Shown piece by piece: positions 1 through 13,700 of a stretch of 64,000 nucleotides of DNA (positions within the stretch are counted from its first letter, which is position 1; the number at the start of each line of letters is the position of its first letter). The notes below the pieces were generated by a model. It saw nothing but the letters and a program-made list of their open reading frames with translations, did no database searches and was not told where the DNA came from. The position numbers and the translations under genes are program-made. The DNA is from Echinococcus granulosus. Its lineage: Eukaryota; Platyhelminthes; Cestoda; Cyclophyllidea; Taeniidae. Location: assembly GCF_000524195.1 (NCBI RefSeq), contig NW_020170392.1, forward strand, positions 132,068 to 196,067, read 5' to 3'.

Positions 1-231
1 CGTTAGATAAAAATTACGTCGAAAAGAATATTAATTCACTCCAAATTTTCTAAGAGCCCGTGAAAATATTTTGATAGAAATACAAATAGTAAAACTCCCC
101 AAAAGATTATTTATGCAGATAACTAACTAGTTCATAACACTTGCTAAATGGGAAAAACGACTTGACAAAAAAGCCAAGTGGTTCAGGAATGTGCAGTAAA
201 TAGAAAGAGAATTGTCAATGACAAAGTTTTA

Positions 232-1408
<1,177 letters not shown>

Positions 1409-2420
1409 TTTTGTTTCGAGGATTCGCGCGTCACAAAAACCAAATACTAAACTTATTAAAAAACAGCAAAGAACCCATCAGTCAACGGTTTGACAAACTA
1501 TGGGCGTACGAATACTCGCGTTTCTCCGTGGTGAGTAAAAACAAATATTTTTTGGCACCTAATAATCAATTCAAAAAACCTAAAATCGCGCAAAAAATCG
1601 GCTAAAAAGGCTGAAAAGATGAAAAAAACTCTACTGGTACGATGAAAAATAAACATATGTAACTACCCAAATTGTTATGATGCAACATAACCACAGGGGC
1701 TGCATGTGAGGGATGTGCCCACTCATGACTAAGCAGAATCTACCTAGACTTTAGCACAATTTTAATCTAAAACGGTACCAGGTCAAATCATCCATTCGCT
1801 AAAATAACCTAAAAGGTAAATGCAGGTATTAGAAATGAAACCTCCATTACATGTATGGCTTAACATAGAAGTCAGCATTGCCACACTTTATTAAGGTTTT
1901 CGCAGTACCCAACCGTATTTGCACTTGCATAGCTATACGTACATTTGTGAAATTCTATGAAATTTCACGTAAATTTTAATTTCAATCATTTAAACCGAAC
2001 TCTGTATTAAATCACTCCATTCAAATTAAAAACAGAATTTGGCATTTTTAGGTCTCAATACCTTCGTCATGTCATCAAGGGGATGTGAACTTCAACGCAG
2101 TAATATTCCTCGTTTCAGCACTACTGCCTGTAATGGTGATTCCAGCCTTAAAAAAAAGATTTAAGACACTGGGTGCTGCATACTAATAATTTTTATGACC
2201 CAGTCGTACCATCATGGCTTTCAGTGCAAAATAAATAAATGATAATTCGCACTTAATGCTTTTTATCATTTTGCTTTTCATTTAATGTTTTCTTGGAGGA
2301 GCCTCAGAATTATTTTAAAAAAGGTGACATTATTTTAATCCGCCATATTCGCTTGCGGCTAGCTGCAATAGTTTTATCGTTGATGGTTCTGTCTAGCTTC
2401 TCAACTTAGAGATCCTAGCA
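1409..2420. promoter_or_regulatory. Intergenic region between divergent GRK and UNC50 genes
   Basis: About 1.0 kb of AT-rich DNA lies between the two divergent start codons and should hold both promoters. I see no TATA box or CCAAT box at a convincing distance from either start. The 64-codon open frame at 1411-1605 abuts the GRK start and shows no family similarity. A run ending CTTAG just before the UNC50 ATG could be a splice acceptor, either of a 5' UTR intron or for trans-splicing. Confidence 0.4.
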
Positions 2421-5261
2421 ATGGAATCGTATTCCAGCGATTTTACCATGAAAAATCTTGTGGTCGTTAATAATGCTTATCCGAATCCACCATTAACACG
2501 TAAACAGTGTCACAGGTTGTGTGGGCAAACGTGTTCGAGATTATCTCTGAGTGCAAATGAAAAAGCCAAGAAGTACTTCTCCAGATTTTACAAATTTAGG
2601 CAAATGGATTTTGAGTATGCTTCATGGCAAATGGTTAACGTTTTCGTTTCTCCTCAGAAGTTATATAGAAATTTCAGCTATCATCACTGTACGCTTTTTT
2701 ATGCTCACATTTATTCCTTAGCTACTCGCAATCAATGGGCTCGTGATGATCCTGCATTCATGATTCTTTTCATTCCTTGGATGTTTGGTATGTGGGATTT
2801 CTACCGTAACTGGTTTTTTGCTTACCATTATCAGGAAAAGTAGTATTCCGTTGGGACGCGTAACTGTTCGTTCACAATTGGATTAATGTCCTTTCCAATG
2901 CATTTAGTGCTCGCACTTGTAAAAAGTTGTGCATTATTATGCACTCCTAATTGTATTACTCCTGACATTTTAATGATTATACTTCCGCGTTTGGATTTTA
3001 GTATCTACTACAATATACTCAGTTATTCTTGGTCATTCGTTCTGGGGCTGGCTAAGGCTTCTCCTCTGGTCTTTAACTGTCGAATGCATACTCTCTGGTC
3101 TCTTGGTGGCGACATGCATGTGGATTATCACAAACCACTGGATGCTCGGCATGGAACATGTCAACAATAGTGGGTACCTCCTCAGGCGTCAATTTTCGAG
3201 CACTTCGGACGATGAATCGGTCACTTCTGACGGCTCTCACTTACATACTTCCGATGTTGAGTGGGCCTACGCCTTTGATATTCATCTAAATGCCCTGTTT
3301 CCTTGCATAATCATCCTGCGCATCACCCAACCCATGTTCTTCTATTGTAAGTTGGACTTTAATAGTTCTTATCCCTTTTTCTCCCTACGTACCACGCGGC
3401 GGTAGGTTTACAATGCATCCTTAGCTTATTTCTCGTTGTTTTAATAGGATGGTAATGTTTTCCTATTGCTTATATCCCAGTAAAAGTTGTCTCTTGATGT
3501 TCTATTTAGTTCCACCTTTACTGCTATATTTTCCCGAATCCCCAGAAATTACTCACTTTTTCGCGGTTTTAGCCTTTACAAAAAATATTGCACCTCTATT
3601 TTGGCAGCCTTTCAGCCCTGTTTTTCCGTGCGTGTCTCAGGTGGTGTGCTTTATTATTCACTATTTACTGTTGCATTTTTGATATTATTAGCCTGTATAA
3701 AGGTAGTGCTTTGTTAGATCATGAGCATCATGTTACACTGACTGCATTTTGGCCAAGTTTAAAGCTGTCACTTTATCATTCTAGTACCCTTTCAATGAGT
3801 TCTGAATTCCTTCGGTTTCTTAGTTGTTTTCAACGCTCTCAGTTTGTGATTAGCTAGACTGCCAGAACAGCTAGTAGTGTTTGGTTTAATTTCCAAAAGT
3901 TTTGCACGGAGTTCCTTTAGTTTGAGACATTTAGAGTAGAGACGGGTAGACCGATGACTAGAGAATCTACGCTTTTATTCTTTCTGCTTATCCGACAATA
4001 CTGGCACCAGTTTGTCGTGGCGTCCAATGGCAAAATCGTGGTAATGTGATTGTTACAGGTTGTTGCATCGTTTTGCAGCAAAATACTTGAATTCTCTTAA
4101 AAGTGATGCTTAATTCAGAATCCTTTGTTCGTAAAATCGCCTTGGTAATGTAGGTTGCCTTACAGGAATGCAGTTGGGCATTGCACTTGTGGCATTTTCT
4201 TTTTATTTGCAGTCTTATGGTTTGGAGTAAATGTTATATTTGTTCATTGTTAATCATGATTTCTTCATCTGTAGCAGCCATTTGGATTTGCATGACTTGA
4301 TGCTCTATTGTTTATAGTTCAATTCCTACTTTTAAGAATTCACATTTCTAAGAGAGCTTGTTATCAGCTTATAATGGTACCTAAACTTTTGGCTCCAATT
4401 TGGACTTAAACTTTACAGAAACCCGTTAGTTTTATCTGGAGAACCTCGGTTTTGATTTCGCTATCATTATCCTCTTACCTGAAGCATCCTCTAAATGCGA
4501 CTAGGGAGAAGTATTTACTATTTTGACTGCTTTAAAAATGGCTGTACTTCTTAAGGTTTTTTCCTGAACAGATTGATGCATCTGCGAGCATCTTGTACTT
4601 ATGTTTCAAATTGAAAACTACAAGCTGCATCTCACATTATTGTCCGCCTTTTCATTGCGATTACAGAATTGATTTGAAATATGAACCTTTCATCTGACGA
4701 AAGTAATGTCACCTTTAAAATTACATTGAGTGGTTTAGTGGTCCTTTGTCAAGCCATTCTTTATAGTGGTCGCCAGTCTTTGTCTCTTTGAAACACTTTT
4801 ACACTACTTTATAGTCATTCGAAGGCCAACACTTGTGGGTAGTCTCATCGGGAACTCGTTCTGGCTGGCTGGAATTCTCTACTATATATACATTACCTTT
4901 CTGGGCTACAAGGGTGAGCATTTCATGGTATCTTTGTGCAATAAACGTGACACAAATCAGTGTCGGTAAGATTATACAGAATCGGACATATTTACTGCTT
5001 ACCCACTTTGAAGTCAACTTATTTTTTGCCTGCCAGAATGCCACATGACTTGTGTGCTTTTTTCTGCACGTTGTGTTTACCGCTCTCATCACCCCTTTGC
5101 TTAAATCGTAGAGCTTTTGGTATGTTACAGCGCTGCCCTTCTTGAGGCACACACGAGGCATCCTCCTGACCGGGACCCTCTTCATCATCCTTTACATTGT
5201 TTCTGTGATGCTGCGTTGGAATTTCACAATGGCTATGTGCAGTTTCTATTCTCTGTTTTGA
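2421..5261 (+). CDS. UNC50: UNC-50 family membrane protein
   Basis: UNC50 is a multi-pass Golgi/ER membrane protein needed for trafficking of assembled receptors, first known from nicotinic receptors in worms. Five exons: 2421-2688, 2722-2787, 3002-3346, 4815-4913, 5131-5261 (909 nt, 302 aa; the human protein is 259 aa). The conserved order is KFRQMDFEYASWQM, SPQKLYRNF, QWARDDPAF, then membrane segments and WSLTVECILSGLLVATCMW. After that come DVEWAYAFDIHLNA, LVGSLIGNSFW, YYIYITFLGY and ALPFLR, with C-terminal WNFTMAMCSFYSLF. Intron 1 is only 33 nt: reading through it inserts 11 foreign codons, and removing it restores the family spacing between YRNF and QWARDDP. Extra length sits at the N-terminus and in a Ser/Asp-rich loop before DVEW. 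An in-frame ATG at 2448-2450 is an alternative start. Confidence 0.96.
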
Positions 5262-6717
5262 TGTGTGAGCGCAAGTGTGTCTGTGTAAATAAGTAAGACG
5301 CACCATTATTGCACCAGTCTGCCATTACCCCGTTCTTTCAGGTGTTATTGCCTTCACTTCCCCTCAATCCCCTCACGTCAACTTCCCTTTTTTAACATAT
5401 GACTTCTATACTCTCGTCCCCTTTCCTCATTTTTACTCTGCCGATACATCCAATGCTTCAATGTCTGTTGCATTAATCCTTCTCTCTGGTGTGTTACCTC
5501 TGCGTAATGGGATTTGCACTTTCTGGACGACGTCCCTTTGTGGATGTATCGACTCGGACTCCGGAATCACAAAGGAAAGTGTAGAGGTGCCATGATTACT
5601 ATGTACCAATTCGGATTCAACCTGGTGGCGCGATTTCTTCAAATTTATTTTTAGTAGCTGTTGGGGAAGCTCTCTCTCTCGCGGCTTTGCGATTAGCGCA
5701 GTGGTTAGCATTTTGCCGAGATCTTGACAGGTCCCCACAGATGCCGTCAGGAGGGTTGTCTTGGGGTCGCTAACGCCGTGACCTTTGGGTCTGTGGTTAT
5801 CGTATCATGATTTGACATCTGTTCATCACGAGGCAGGTGATGCCATTTCCTGTGTGAAAATGTACCAACATATTGCGCTATCTCGGGAAGTATGCCTAGA
5901 GGGTGGAAAGTCGGGAATTTCCGTTGGGTTATGGTCGGCGAACCGATAGGTAGCCCGCAGTAAATGCATTCATCATCGCACTACCACCAAAACTAATTGC
6001 TTCAACATGGGTGGTGGTCAGAGATGCAGGACAAGCGCCTATGAAGTATGCATGTTTATTGTAAAGCCCATAAGTTATGGGATGTTTGTGCAGAATCATC
6101 TCTATTACAGGATTTGCCGACCTCCAATTATTATCGGAGTGTTTTTGATCCCACAAAATCCAATATCGGATGGGTTTCAAGCCATGTATTAACGTCAGCC
6201 AACAAGTGAAAAGTTTTGTATTTCGATCCATGCTAATATTATACAGTGGTTACAAAACGCCGACTTTCAAAGCACTCTAGGTTACTATGACATTTATTTT
6301 AATTTGGCCAGACGCTCGTGCCTTTTTAAAAATTGATGGTGTATGTCCGGCTCAACAATCAATAATGGCATTCACTTACCGATTAAAAGAAATTAGATAT
6401 ACGCCGGAAAATTGATGCCGTACTTGTAGTGAACAGGTGTTCTTACTTATGTTAAACTACCCTTAAAGGCTTTTCATTGAGTACTAACTCAAGCCCCTTC
6501 TTGATTATCACACTGGATACAGTCACTAATGCCCTTTTTTCAAAATATACCATTAGCCACAAAAACATTACATTTAGATGTGATATGAATGAGGTATTAA
6601 GGCCACCTAGTACTCCGTCGACTGATCCGAGGGCAGGTTCTTCACTTGGCGAAATCAAGGAAAATTTCAAGGCCAAAAGCCTGCCAGCAAATTTAGGAGT
6701 AAATCTCATTTAGATTT
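5262..6717. other. Intergenic region between UNC50 and LRRC56
   Basis: About 1.45 kb without a recognisable gene. The frames at 5433-5738 (-), 5929-6231 (-), 6452-6709 (-) and 6477-6713 (+) show no family similarity. A short tRNA-like box A stretch at about 5690-5710 is described separately. A sequence ending in TTTAG a few bases before the LRRC56 ATG could serve as a splice acceptor. Confidence 0.5.
5660..5770 (+). repeat. Possible tRNA-derived SINE fragment
   Basis: The stretch TAGCGCAGTGGTTAGCA resembles a tRNA D-arm / box A with its flanks, the usual head of tRNA-derived SINEs. A clear box B (GGTTCGAATCC type) does not follow at the expected distance, and no second copy was noticed. It is at best a degenerate head and could be chance. 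Confidence 0.25.
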
Positions 6718-8774
6718 ATGGTTGCAATGATGCAGGCAAGAAATACGCAATGTCAACCAAAAGCAGCCAGTGAAAAGACTGATGAAAAATTCCCGATGAA
6801 TACCACTACTTTATCGGCAAATCGATTAGTAATACATCGGCGAATAAAAAATCGTGTTAATTTAGAAAGATCTTACACAGTCTGCAGATCTGGAGGATGT
6901 AGACTACTTGGAAATGTGCATTGATGGGAATAAGCTACGAATTGATAACTTAGGAGAACTTCTTCCAAATCTGAAGTGTCTTAGGCTTTCAAACGGGATC
7001 TCGCCCCAAATTCGGTAAATACAATGAAAAAGTAAAACTTACGATCGAGTAGTGATATAGGCTCAGGTTTTGGTAAACTTGAAATTCTATGGATGTCCCG
7101 ATGCTGTCTTCACTCACTTGAAGGTTTGGAAGAAATCAAGGGAATTCGCGAAATTTATTTCTCCTTTAATGACATATCTGATATTAGTCCCCTTGGAAAT
7201 TTGACCAAACTCGAAATTCTGGACCTTGAGGGGTAAGTTATCATGCTTCACGACCGATTTTCTAAAGGAATAAAATCCATGAGAAACAAAGCATAGAAAT
7301 ACTTTGTGGATGTACTCACCTTTCGAACTTAACACTTGAGGGTAACCCTGTAATTAAACAATTTAAATCATATTTGGTAAGTTTTGCCTGTGAGCATCTT
7401 ATGTGGATGTAGAACTATTGGACGCATGTAAAAGAGCTCCTTCCAAGTCTAAAATGTCTGGACAACATCGCAACACAGTCAGCGCGCGTGCAAAGAGACG
7501 TGCAAAATGAATGCGACTTTGATGATGAGTGGACTTACATAAATAGTGTAATTGATGAATTTGTGTCTACACCATACATCACGGTAGGTAAACCCAATCT
7601 AGAAATTCTGACTAACTGATCATATCTACCCAATATCATTCCATACAGAAGATTGAAAGTGGTACTGAACAGAAGATAATGGCAATTGGTTTACGAAAAA
7701 TTGCCGGGAAAAGTAGCCTGTATTCAGTAAACAGGCCAACCTCTTCAATCCACCTTACTCCTGATGAAAAGCGACAGCGGGTTCAAGTTGACGAGGATGG
7801 GACTATACATGATCGCAGCGATTCCAAAGAAATCCGCAAATGGGGTGAGTGGACCAACTCATTAGTAAAGTTACCTAAAGAAATGCTTAATTAGAGTAAC
7901 ATATTTCCCTGCAGCTGAATCACTTCCAGAAATAAAGCCGGTCAGTTTAGACCTTACCTCTGGTTCTGTAATGTGTGGGAATATTGGGAAATCCCTCCGT
8001 CAACGTCGGAATTCAATTTGTACTCCGATTTTATCAAACGACACCAAGGACGAAAAAGCACAGGAAATCAAACCAGGGACTGAATGTAAAAAGGAAAGCG
8101 CCGGTTTTGACGGCGAAACAGAGGCCACGATAATAAAAGGACTACAAAACGAGTGCAGGAACATTCTATACGAATTGGAGGAGTGGCGGGCTAAATTTCT
8201 GAGGTAGATATTTCGACATTTACGATGGAAAGTGATGGGCGTAATAACCCAACCCGCATCAAATGCTCCTTCATTGTAGCAAACCGAGAAAGTACGCGAC
8301 GCTCAACTCTACAAACCCGAAATGGAACAATACCAGTCACTCGGAGCGGTTCACCTCGCGAGCAAGACAAAAACCCAGAGCACTGCCAAATGTGATGCAA
8401 CCAGTCTCCACGACTACACAATCTAAGGGAACGATTTCTGACCACCCTGCCGACGACTCAAAGTGTCCTGATACGGACCCCCAAACCGCCTACATTGAGT
8501 TGAAGAGAACTAAGGTTAAAGAAACATCACACTAAACACAACCCAATTTTAGCTAAGACCAGTTATACGGAAAAAAACTGGGCGCGCCCAAAGTGTGGTA
8601 CCACCGTGCAAACCAACACCACCGAACGAAAACAACTTTCCGCCTTCAAGAAGAACTTTAGCGCCAACTAGTCTTCATAAAAGACCTACGAAAGACTCTA
8701 ATCCAAGGTCTAATCTGACCAACAAGCCAAAAGTTCGGGCCCAGCAAGCGCCCATTTCCTTAAAACCCTGCTAA
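6718..8774 (+). CDS. LRRC56: Leucine-rich repeat-containing protein 56 (dynein-arm assembly factor)
   Basis: LRRC56 (ODA8 in Chlamydomonas) helps assemble or deliver outer dynein arms of motile cilia. Nine exons: 6718-6828, 6866-7014, 7050-7232, 7268-7376, 7413-7583, 7649-7844, 7915-8203, 8280-8514, 8553-8774 (1665 nt, 554 aa, in phase). Family landmarks in order are LSANRLKDL, DYLEMCIDG, LPNLKCLRLS, LEILWMSRC, FNDISDISPL and LEILDLEGN. They are followed by LTLEGNPV, VKELLPSLKCLD and a downstream SGSVMCGNIGKSLRQRR block also seen in vertebrate LRRC56. Introns are 37, 35, 35, 36, 65, 70, 76 and 38 nt. The LRR part is certain. The 3' end (8280 onward) is low-complexity Ser/Thr/Pro/Lys-rich and rests on splice phase. 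A different frame through 8290-8400 also looks protein-like, so the tail could be spliced differently. An AATAAA lies at 8785-8790. Confidence 0.9.
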
Positions 8775-8784
8775 TAGTATAATT

Positions 8785-8790
8785 AATAAA
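8785..8790 (+). terminator. Polyadenylation signal of LRRC56
   Basis: AATAAA lies 11 nt after the predicted TAA stop at 8772-8774. The 3' UTR would be very short. The converging BCCIP gene ends about 270 nt further on. Confidence 0.5.
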
Positions 8791-9062
8791 CTATGAACTA
8801 TTCGCGTTGTCAAATGCTGTCACAATATGATGGCTGAAAGAATAAGCTATCTTACTTTATGTTGGATAAACATACGATAGAAAACATAATAACTGGGGTG
8901 GAGCAGCAGACATTAGAGCACCGACACCTAACATCCATGATGGAATGCATAAATAAGAATACTGGTATTGTACAAACATAATGTTATTTTGCAAAAAATA
9001 AACCCATTTCAGACAATAATACTTGATAGGACTAGTTATGTCCACAGAAAGTGGAAGTGGAA

Positions 9063-9824
9063 TCACGGATTATCTGCAAGTAGGTCCAATATTTCAGGGA
9101 GACTGGAGAAGTCAATTGCCATAAGCACATAGATGATAGATTCCGCATCAACACCGACAGCAATATCCGCGAACTCTGTTTCACCCACAGCAAAGGCCAC
9201 CTTTCTCACTATTTCCATTTCGGGCTGGATGTATATAAGTTCATCTGTATCTTCAGATTTTACGGCCCTAGTAAGAATGATTAAATGTGTTGGTCTCTCC
9301 TCCTCTGGTAGAGTCTGTATTTCCTGGGGTAGTACAGCAACAGCCTCAGCAGCAACGGCAGGTGGAAGATTTACAAGTCGCTCGTTGATGAGAAGAGCTG
9401 GTTTCTCAGAAGTCTCACCCATTAAAACTTTAAGCAACGTCTTATAATCTGGACTAGATGATTCAGCACGAGAAATGCAGGACTGTAAAAAGTCACGTAG
9501 CTCAGAGACAACTGACGAACGTGAGACAACCGACCCACACAAGCTTATAACAGTTGTTAAAGAAAATACAATATCGTCGTCGTCATCTTCAACAGTGTCA
9601 GTTTCACTGGATCCATTTTTAACAACTGTCCCAACAGAACCTTGAGCTATGATGTAGTCAGCAAGTTCTCCAAGGTTAACATTTGAGTCTTTTGGTATAT
9701 GTTGTCTCAGAAGCTGTATGATCCCATCACGATCTTCTGATTGTGGAGAAAACCCTTCCAAGTCAAGTTCAATAAGGTCGTCATCCGCAGATTCCTCGTT
9801 GCGTTTACTTCTTTTCGAGGACAT
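9063..9824 (-). CDS. BCCIP: BCCIP / Bcp1 family protein
   Basis: BCCIP binds BRCA2 and p21 in vertebrates. Its yeast homologue Bcp1 is a chaperone for ribosomal protein uL14 and acts in nuclear export. This is a single-exon gene of 253 codons with a basic N-terminus (SSKRSKR), an acidic stretch and the family start LDLEGFSPQSEDRDGI. Then come LLRQ, ELADYIIAQGSVGTVVK, an acidic DDDDD loop and the hallmark PALLINERLVNLPP, equivalent to vertebrate VGLLLSERFINVPP. The middle lacks the Lys-rich insertion of vertebrate BCCIP, so the protein is shorter than the ~314-residue human form. The open frame extends to 9875, but I chose the ATG at 9822-9824 because basic-acidic family sequence begins there. 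A CTCGTCAG sequence between the two ATGs could also be a splice acceptor. It is tail to tail with LRRC56 and head to head with POFUT2. Confidence 0.9.
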   Translation of the reverse strand: MSSKRSKRNEESADDDLIELDLEGFSPQSEDRDGIIQLLRQHIPKDSNVNLGELADYIIAQGSVGTVVKNGSSETDTVEDDDDDIVFSLTTVISLCGSVVSRSSVVSELRDFLQSCISRAESSSPDYKTLLKVLMGETSEKPALLINERLVNLPPAVAAEAVAVLPQEIQTLPEEERPTHLIILTRAVKSEDTDELIYIQPEMEIVRKVAFAVGETEFADIAVGVDAESIIYVLMAIDFSSLPEILDLLADNP

Positions 9825-10703
9825 CCCTGTGCCGCCCTGACGAGGACAACACGTGAAGTTCAAGTAAACCGGCAAATGTATGGCGAAAGCCGACTAGACA
9901 AACAATTTTTATGCAAAATAATGTGTCGAATTGAAATGGGTTTCATAGAAAGTAAGGAGAGAATGTAGCCTCGCTTCCTTTGCTTAGAAGGTTATTTAAG
10001 GTCGCTTTTGATTATCAATGCTGTACAATGAAAACTCGACGATGATCCACGTAATGTCTGAAAATCATATCAAAATTAATCCAACCCTATAGCTGAGAGC
10101 CAATAAATTTTAAAAATAAACTGGGTAGTAGATCCAACCTACCGAAATTACCCTGTTGACAATACACGCTGCTCAAATAGCCATTCCGACATCTGTGTCC
10201 CATTGCGTTTTACGCTTTTTGTTGCAATATACCCATGAACTCTGATAAGGCAGTCGATGTAATTAAACGATCCGCAAATGATTGTGCAAGTAAATCACTT
10301 CATAATTTGATGAATTACAAGGCTGATCTTTTTACACGGTATCTAAGTCATTCTAACAATCTCGAATTCAGGCCACTCTAGTAAATGCACCAACACAAGC
10401 GACGTATTTAACAGCGCGCTAATGAGCTAATAGGGGTTTGTTATTTTGTCTTAAGAGTCGGAAGTTTGTAGCCTTTTACTAGTTTTCCTAATGAGTAATT
10501 GGTCATGGTGAAACACATTCATTTGTTACTCAAATCTGGGGTAAGCTGGTTTCTGCTTAGCCCAGTACCTGAGTACTTTTGGCCGCTCACTGCGAAATAA
10601 TGTCATTTATGGTGTAGCTTCAAATTCTGAATGGTCAATTTGCACAGTCAATGACAATCACGATCTAGCGAATCCTCCTAAATGCACTGGCGCGTCTGCC
10701 AAA
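9825..10703. promoter_or_regulatory. Shared intergenic region of BCCIP and POFUT2
   Basis: About 880 bp separate the divergent start codons and probably contain both promoters. No TATA or CCAAT box is placed convincingly. The short frame at 9741-9968 is antisense to the BCCIP 5' end and was not taken as a gene. Confidence 0.4.
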
Positions 10704-13700
10704 ATGCGCTCATATGTTATCGTTCTCTGGAATATCTTGTTTCTTGCTCCGCACGTGTTATCTCTACGCTCAACACTCAAACCAAAATACCTAATTTATA
10801 CCGTCAATGAAAACGAGGGTTTTAACCTACGACGCGATGTGTATGTGCGAGTAGCTAACCTAATAAGGTATATTCCGATTTTCGCTAGGAAAGTTTTTGC
10901 AGGGTAATAATTTATTGCAAATACTGAGGTGTTGGAAATCTTTCGGCATTTGCCACTGATGGGTAGTTTTATCAATCAATGTTTCCTAAACATAGGTTGA
11001 TTTCTTCCTATATATACAATCTTTACTAGTCTACATTCTAGACTTTTCACCATATTTTGGTGCAGAGAATTTACTCGTCTTTGTTTACAAAATTACAATG
11101 TATTGCCCCATAGAGTGCTACGCGATTCCTCCCAGTATCCACTGAATGATTTGAATAGGAATTTCAGCAATTACAACTGGACACTCGTCTTACCACCCTG
11201 GGGTCAGACATTTCATTGGAGGCAACAAAACTCTTCTGTCCATCGTGCACAGCCTTGGTCAACGTTTTTCAACGTTGAATCCCTTAAATTACTCATTCCA
11301 GTCATCGAGTATGACGAGTTTCTACAACAGGGTACGGTACCAAGTTTTTTAAAAACTGTTCTGTCTCCAAAACTTCCAAAAATTATATGGTTTATAAATG
11401 CAAGAGTATTTTTAAACAAAATATCGATAGTTTTATAAACTGGCGCATATGCCTCTCTGCTCCAAGAGTTTAACACCCTATTCACCATCAGTGTTATTTC
11501 TAATTTTATTAAGAATGATGAACCCAACTTTTCAAGCTCATTTAAAGGCCATTGGAACTTTTTGAAATAGTACAAATCTTAAGCACTGACTTCCGGTTAA
11601 TGTTGATTATGCATGGCATTATGCATCTCTACGACTCGTTACCACGGTGTAATTGGGAACATCATTTCCAATTCAGTTGGGAGGCTGAAATCCCTTTTAA
11701 TGAACTCCAAGCAGAATATATGGTCCTCAAATCTGGTCCTTTTAGTCTTTTAAATATGCTTATCTTGTAGAGGGTGTTTCCTTAGGTACAATGATTCGAA
11801 ATTGAAGGGCACGGTAGTAAGTTAATCTAGCTGAACGATATCATCTTTAAACCATTCTTTAAGGCCGTTTTCTTATCAAACTGTTTGCTTGATTTATTTC
11901 AACAAGTTTACATTGACACGATAGCTTTGTGAAATTTTTATCTCCCCCTTTTCGCAGACTTTACTCAACTTTTCGACTACACTTTACTATTTGTTCGTTT
12001 CTCGTCTTCTGAATCAGCTGAATTCGTTGCTAATATTGAATATTGTGCTCTAAACAGTTCGTTTGGTATGAATCGCTAAAAAGCATTAAAAAGGTTAACA
12101 TTTGCTCGGCTTGCATGTGGCCGGATACTGAAACTAATGAAGCACTCCTATTTATGCACCCGCATGTTTTTAAGTGCGCTGACCACAGAATATTAACAAA
12201 TATAAATGACATGATCTTTCGTTGACCTGATGGATACAGCGGTTCTTCGTTATTCATGCTTAGAATAAATGACTCACATTTCTTGGTTTTCACTAAATCA
12301 CTCAATTGTGGCAAATTACCTTATATTTCCGATGGGAAACATGTGCCATTACAAGTGTCAGTCATTACAATGTCAATCCTTTATTGACATTCTCTTGCTA
12401 ATTTTAGAGAGATATCGCAGCCGGTTGGAATGCTGAATGAACCAAAAGCAACACTAGCCTTTTTAAAAAACTGAGATCTCAGCAATGATACAACTCACTA
12501 TCAGATTTGTGACGACTCCCCTGATTCACTTTTATCTTTCGAGATGTCAAACACTCCAGAATGCCTCTTTCCAATCAGTCATCTTCAGGATTCTAAATTG
12601 ATTTTGGATCTTTTTTCCTCCCTTTTGCATCCCATATGCATCAATTTTCATGTGCTAGCGTTCTATGAGTTGTTTCACGTTACTTGGAAATAAACAAACT
12701 CAGCTTGTTCATAACTCGGAAGTGAGCATTGAATCCTGATCTTAAGGTTGAACAGGGGCCTCTTATTTGCCCAAAACATCTTCGTTAAACGCTGCATCAA
12801 GGCGAGTCAGTGTTCATTGGGAGCCTTGGTAGCCTGTCAGAATACTACTGACGACTAATTTTTCTTTTCCTTACAAAGGCAAATTACAAGTTATGCGACT
12901 TATGTCCGATGGCCGGCATAGATGGGATTTTATGTTTAGCATTCAGAAGGGCTGAAGACCTGTAGACTCAAACGAAAGGTCACACTGCGAAGGTGCTATC
13001 CGATCCGCAGACGGTACAACTTGCGTACTTGAATGGATAGGTAAAGCAGGCACTGTTTACTACCACGTTCACCTTTATTGTTTACCACCCGCACTCCCGT
13101 AGGACAGAATTCTTCGGAGCAGTGATAATCTGAGATGCATATCTGAGAAAAAAATCGGTAATTTGATTTTGGCGGTTGGAGCTTCCATAAGGCACGTGTC
13201 GGAAACCCCAGAACTGGTTGTATTCCGCATTTTTTCCGTATTTACCATTTGCGTGTGCAATTGCCGAGGGTTCGGTTAAAGGCTGCGTACGGGACTGCAG
13301 CACAACAGCATCGCTACATTGGTGGGCCCAACTCCTTTTATGCAAAGATTTATTTGCCTCTCCTCCCACGAATCTGTTGTGCTACGTGTGTAGATAGGTT
13401 TTTAATTTCGCTGTCTTTTTTGGTACGGCTGAAAAGATTGTGATTTCCGCTAATCGTGTCCCTTCAGCTGTGATCGCGATTTTTTCGTAAATTTAAGGTT
13501 TTAGTTTGATCGCTTCGGTCCCGCGTTCACAGAGGAATGTAGCTAATCATGACTTTGGGTTACGTCGTGAGCCCTTTCCATCGTCTAAAGTAGGATGCTA
13601 TTGGTTTAGCTTACCACGTGCCTTTTCAAATAGGCCCGAAGCTCGCAACAGAGAATTCCTCGAAGTGCTGGTTGGTAATCTAACTTAAGTGTTTAGCGCC

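Noticed and set aside
1411..1605. 64-codon plus frame
   Set aside because: It is short, directly next to the GRK start on the other strand, and has no similarity.
9133..9447. 104-codon plus frame
   Set aside because: It is the antisense shadow of the BCCIP coding sequence.
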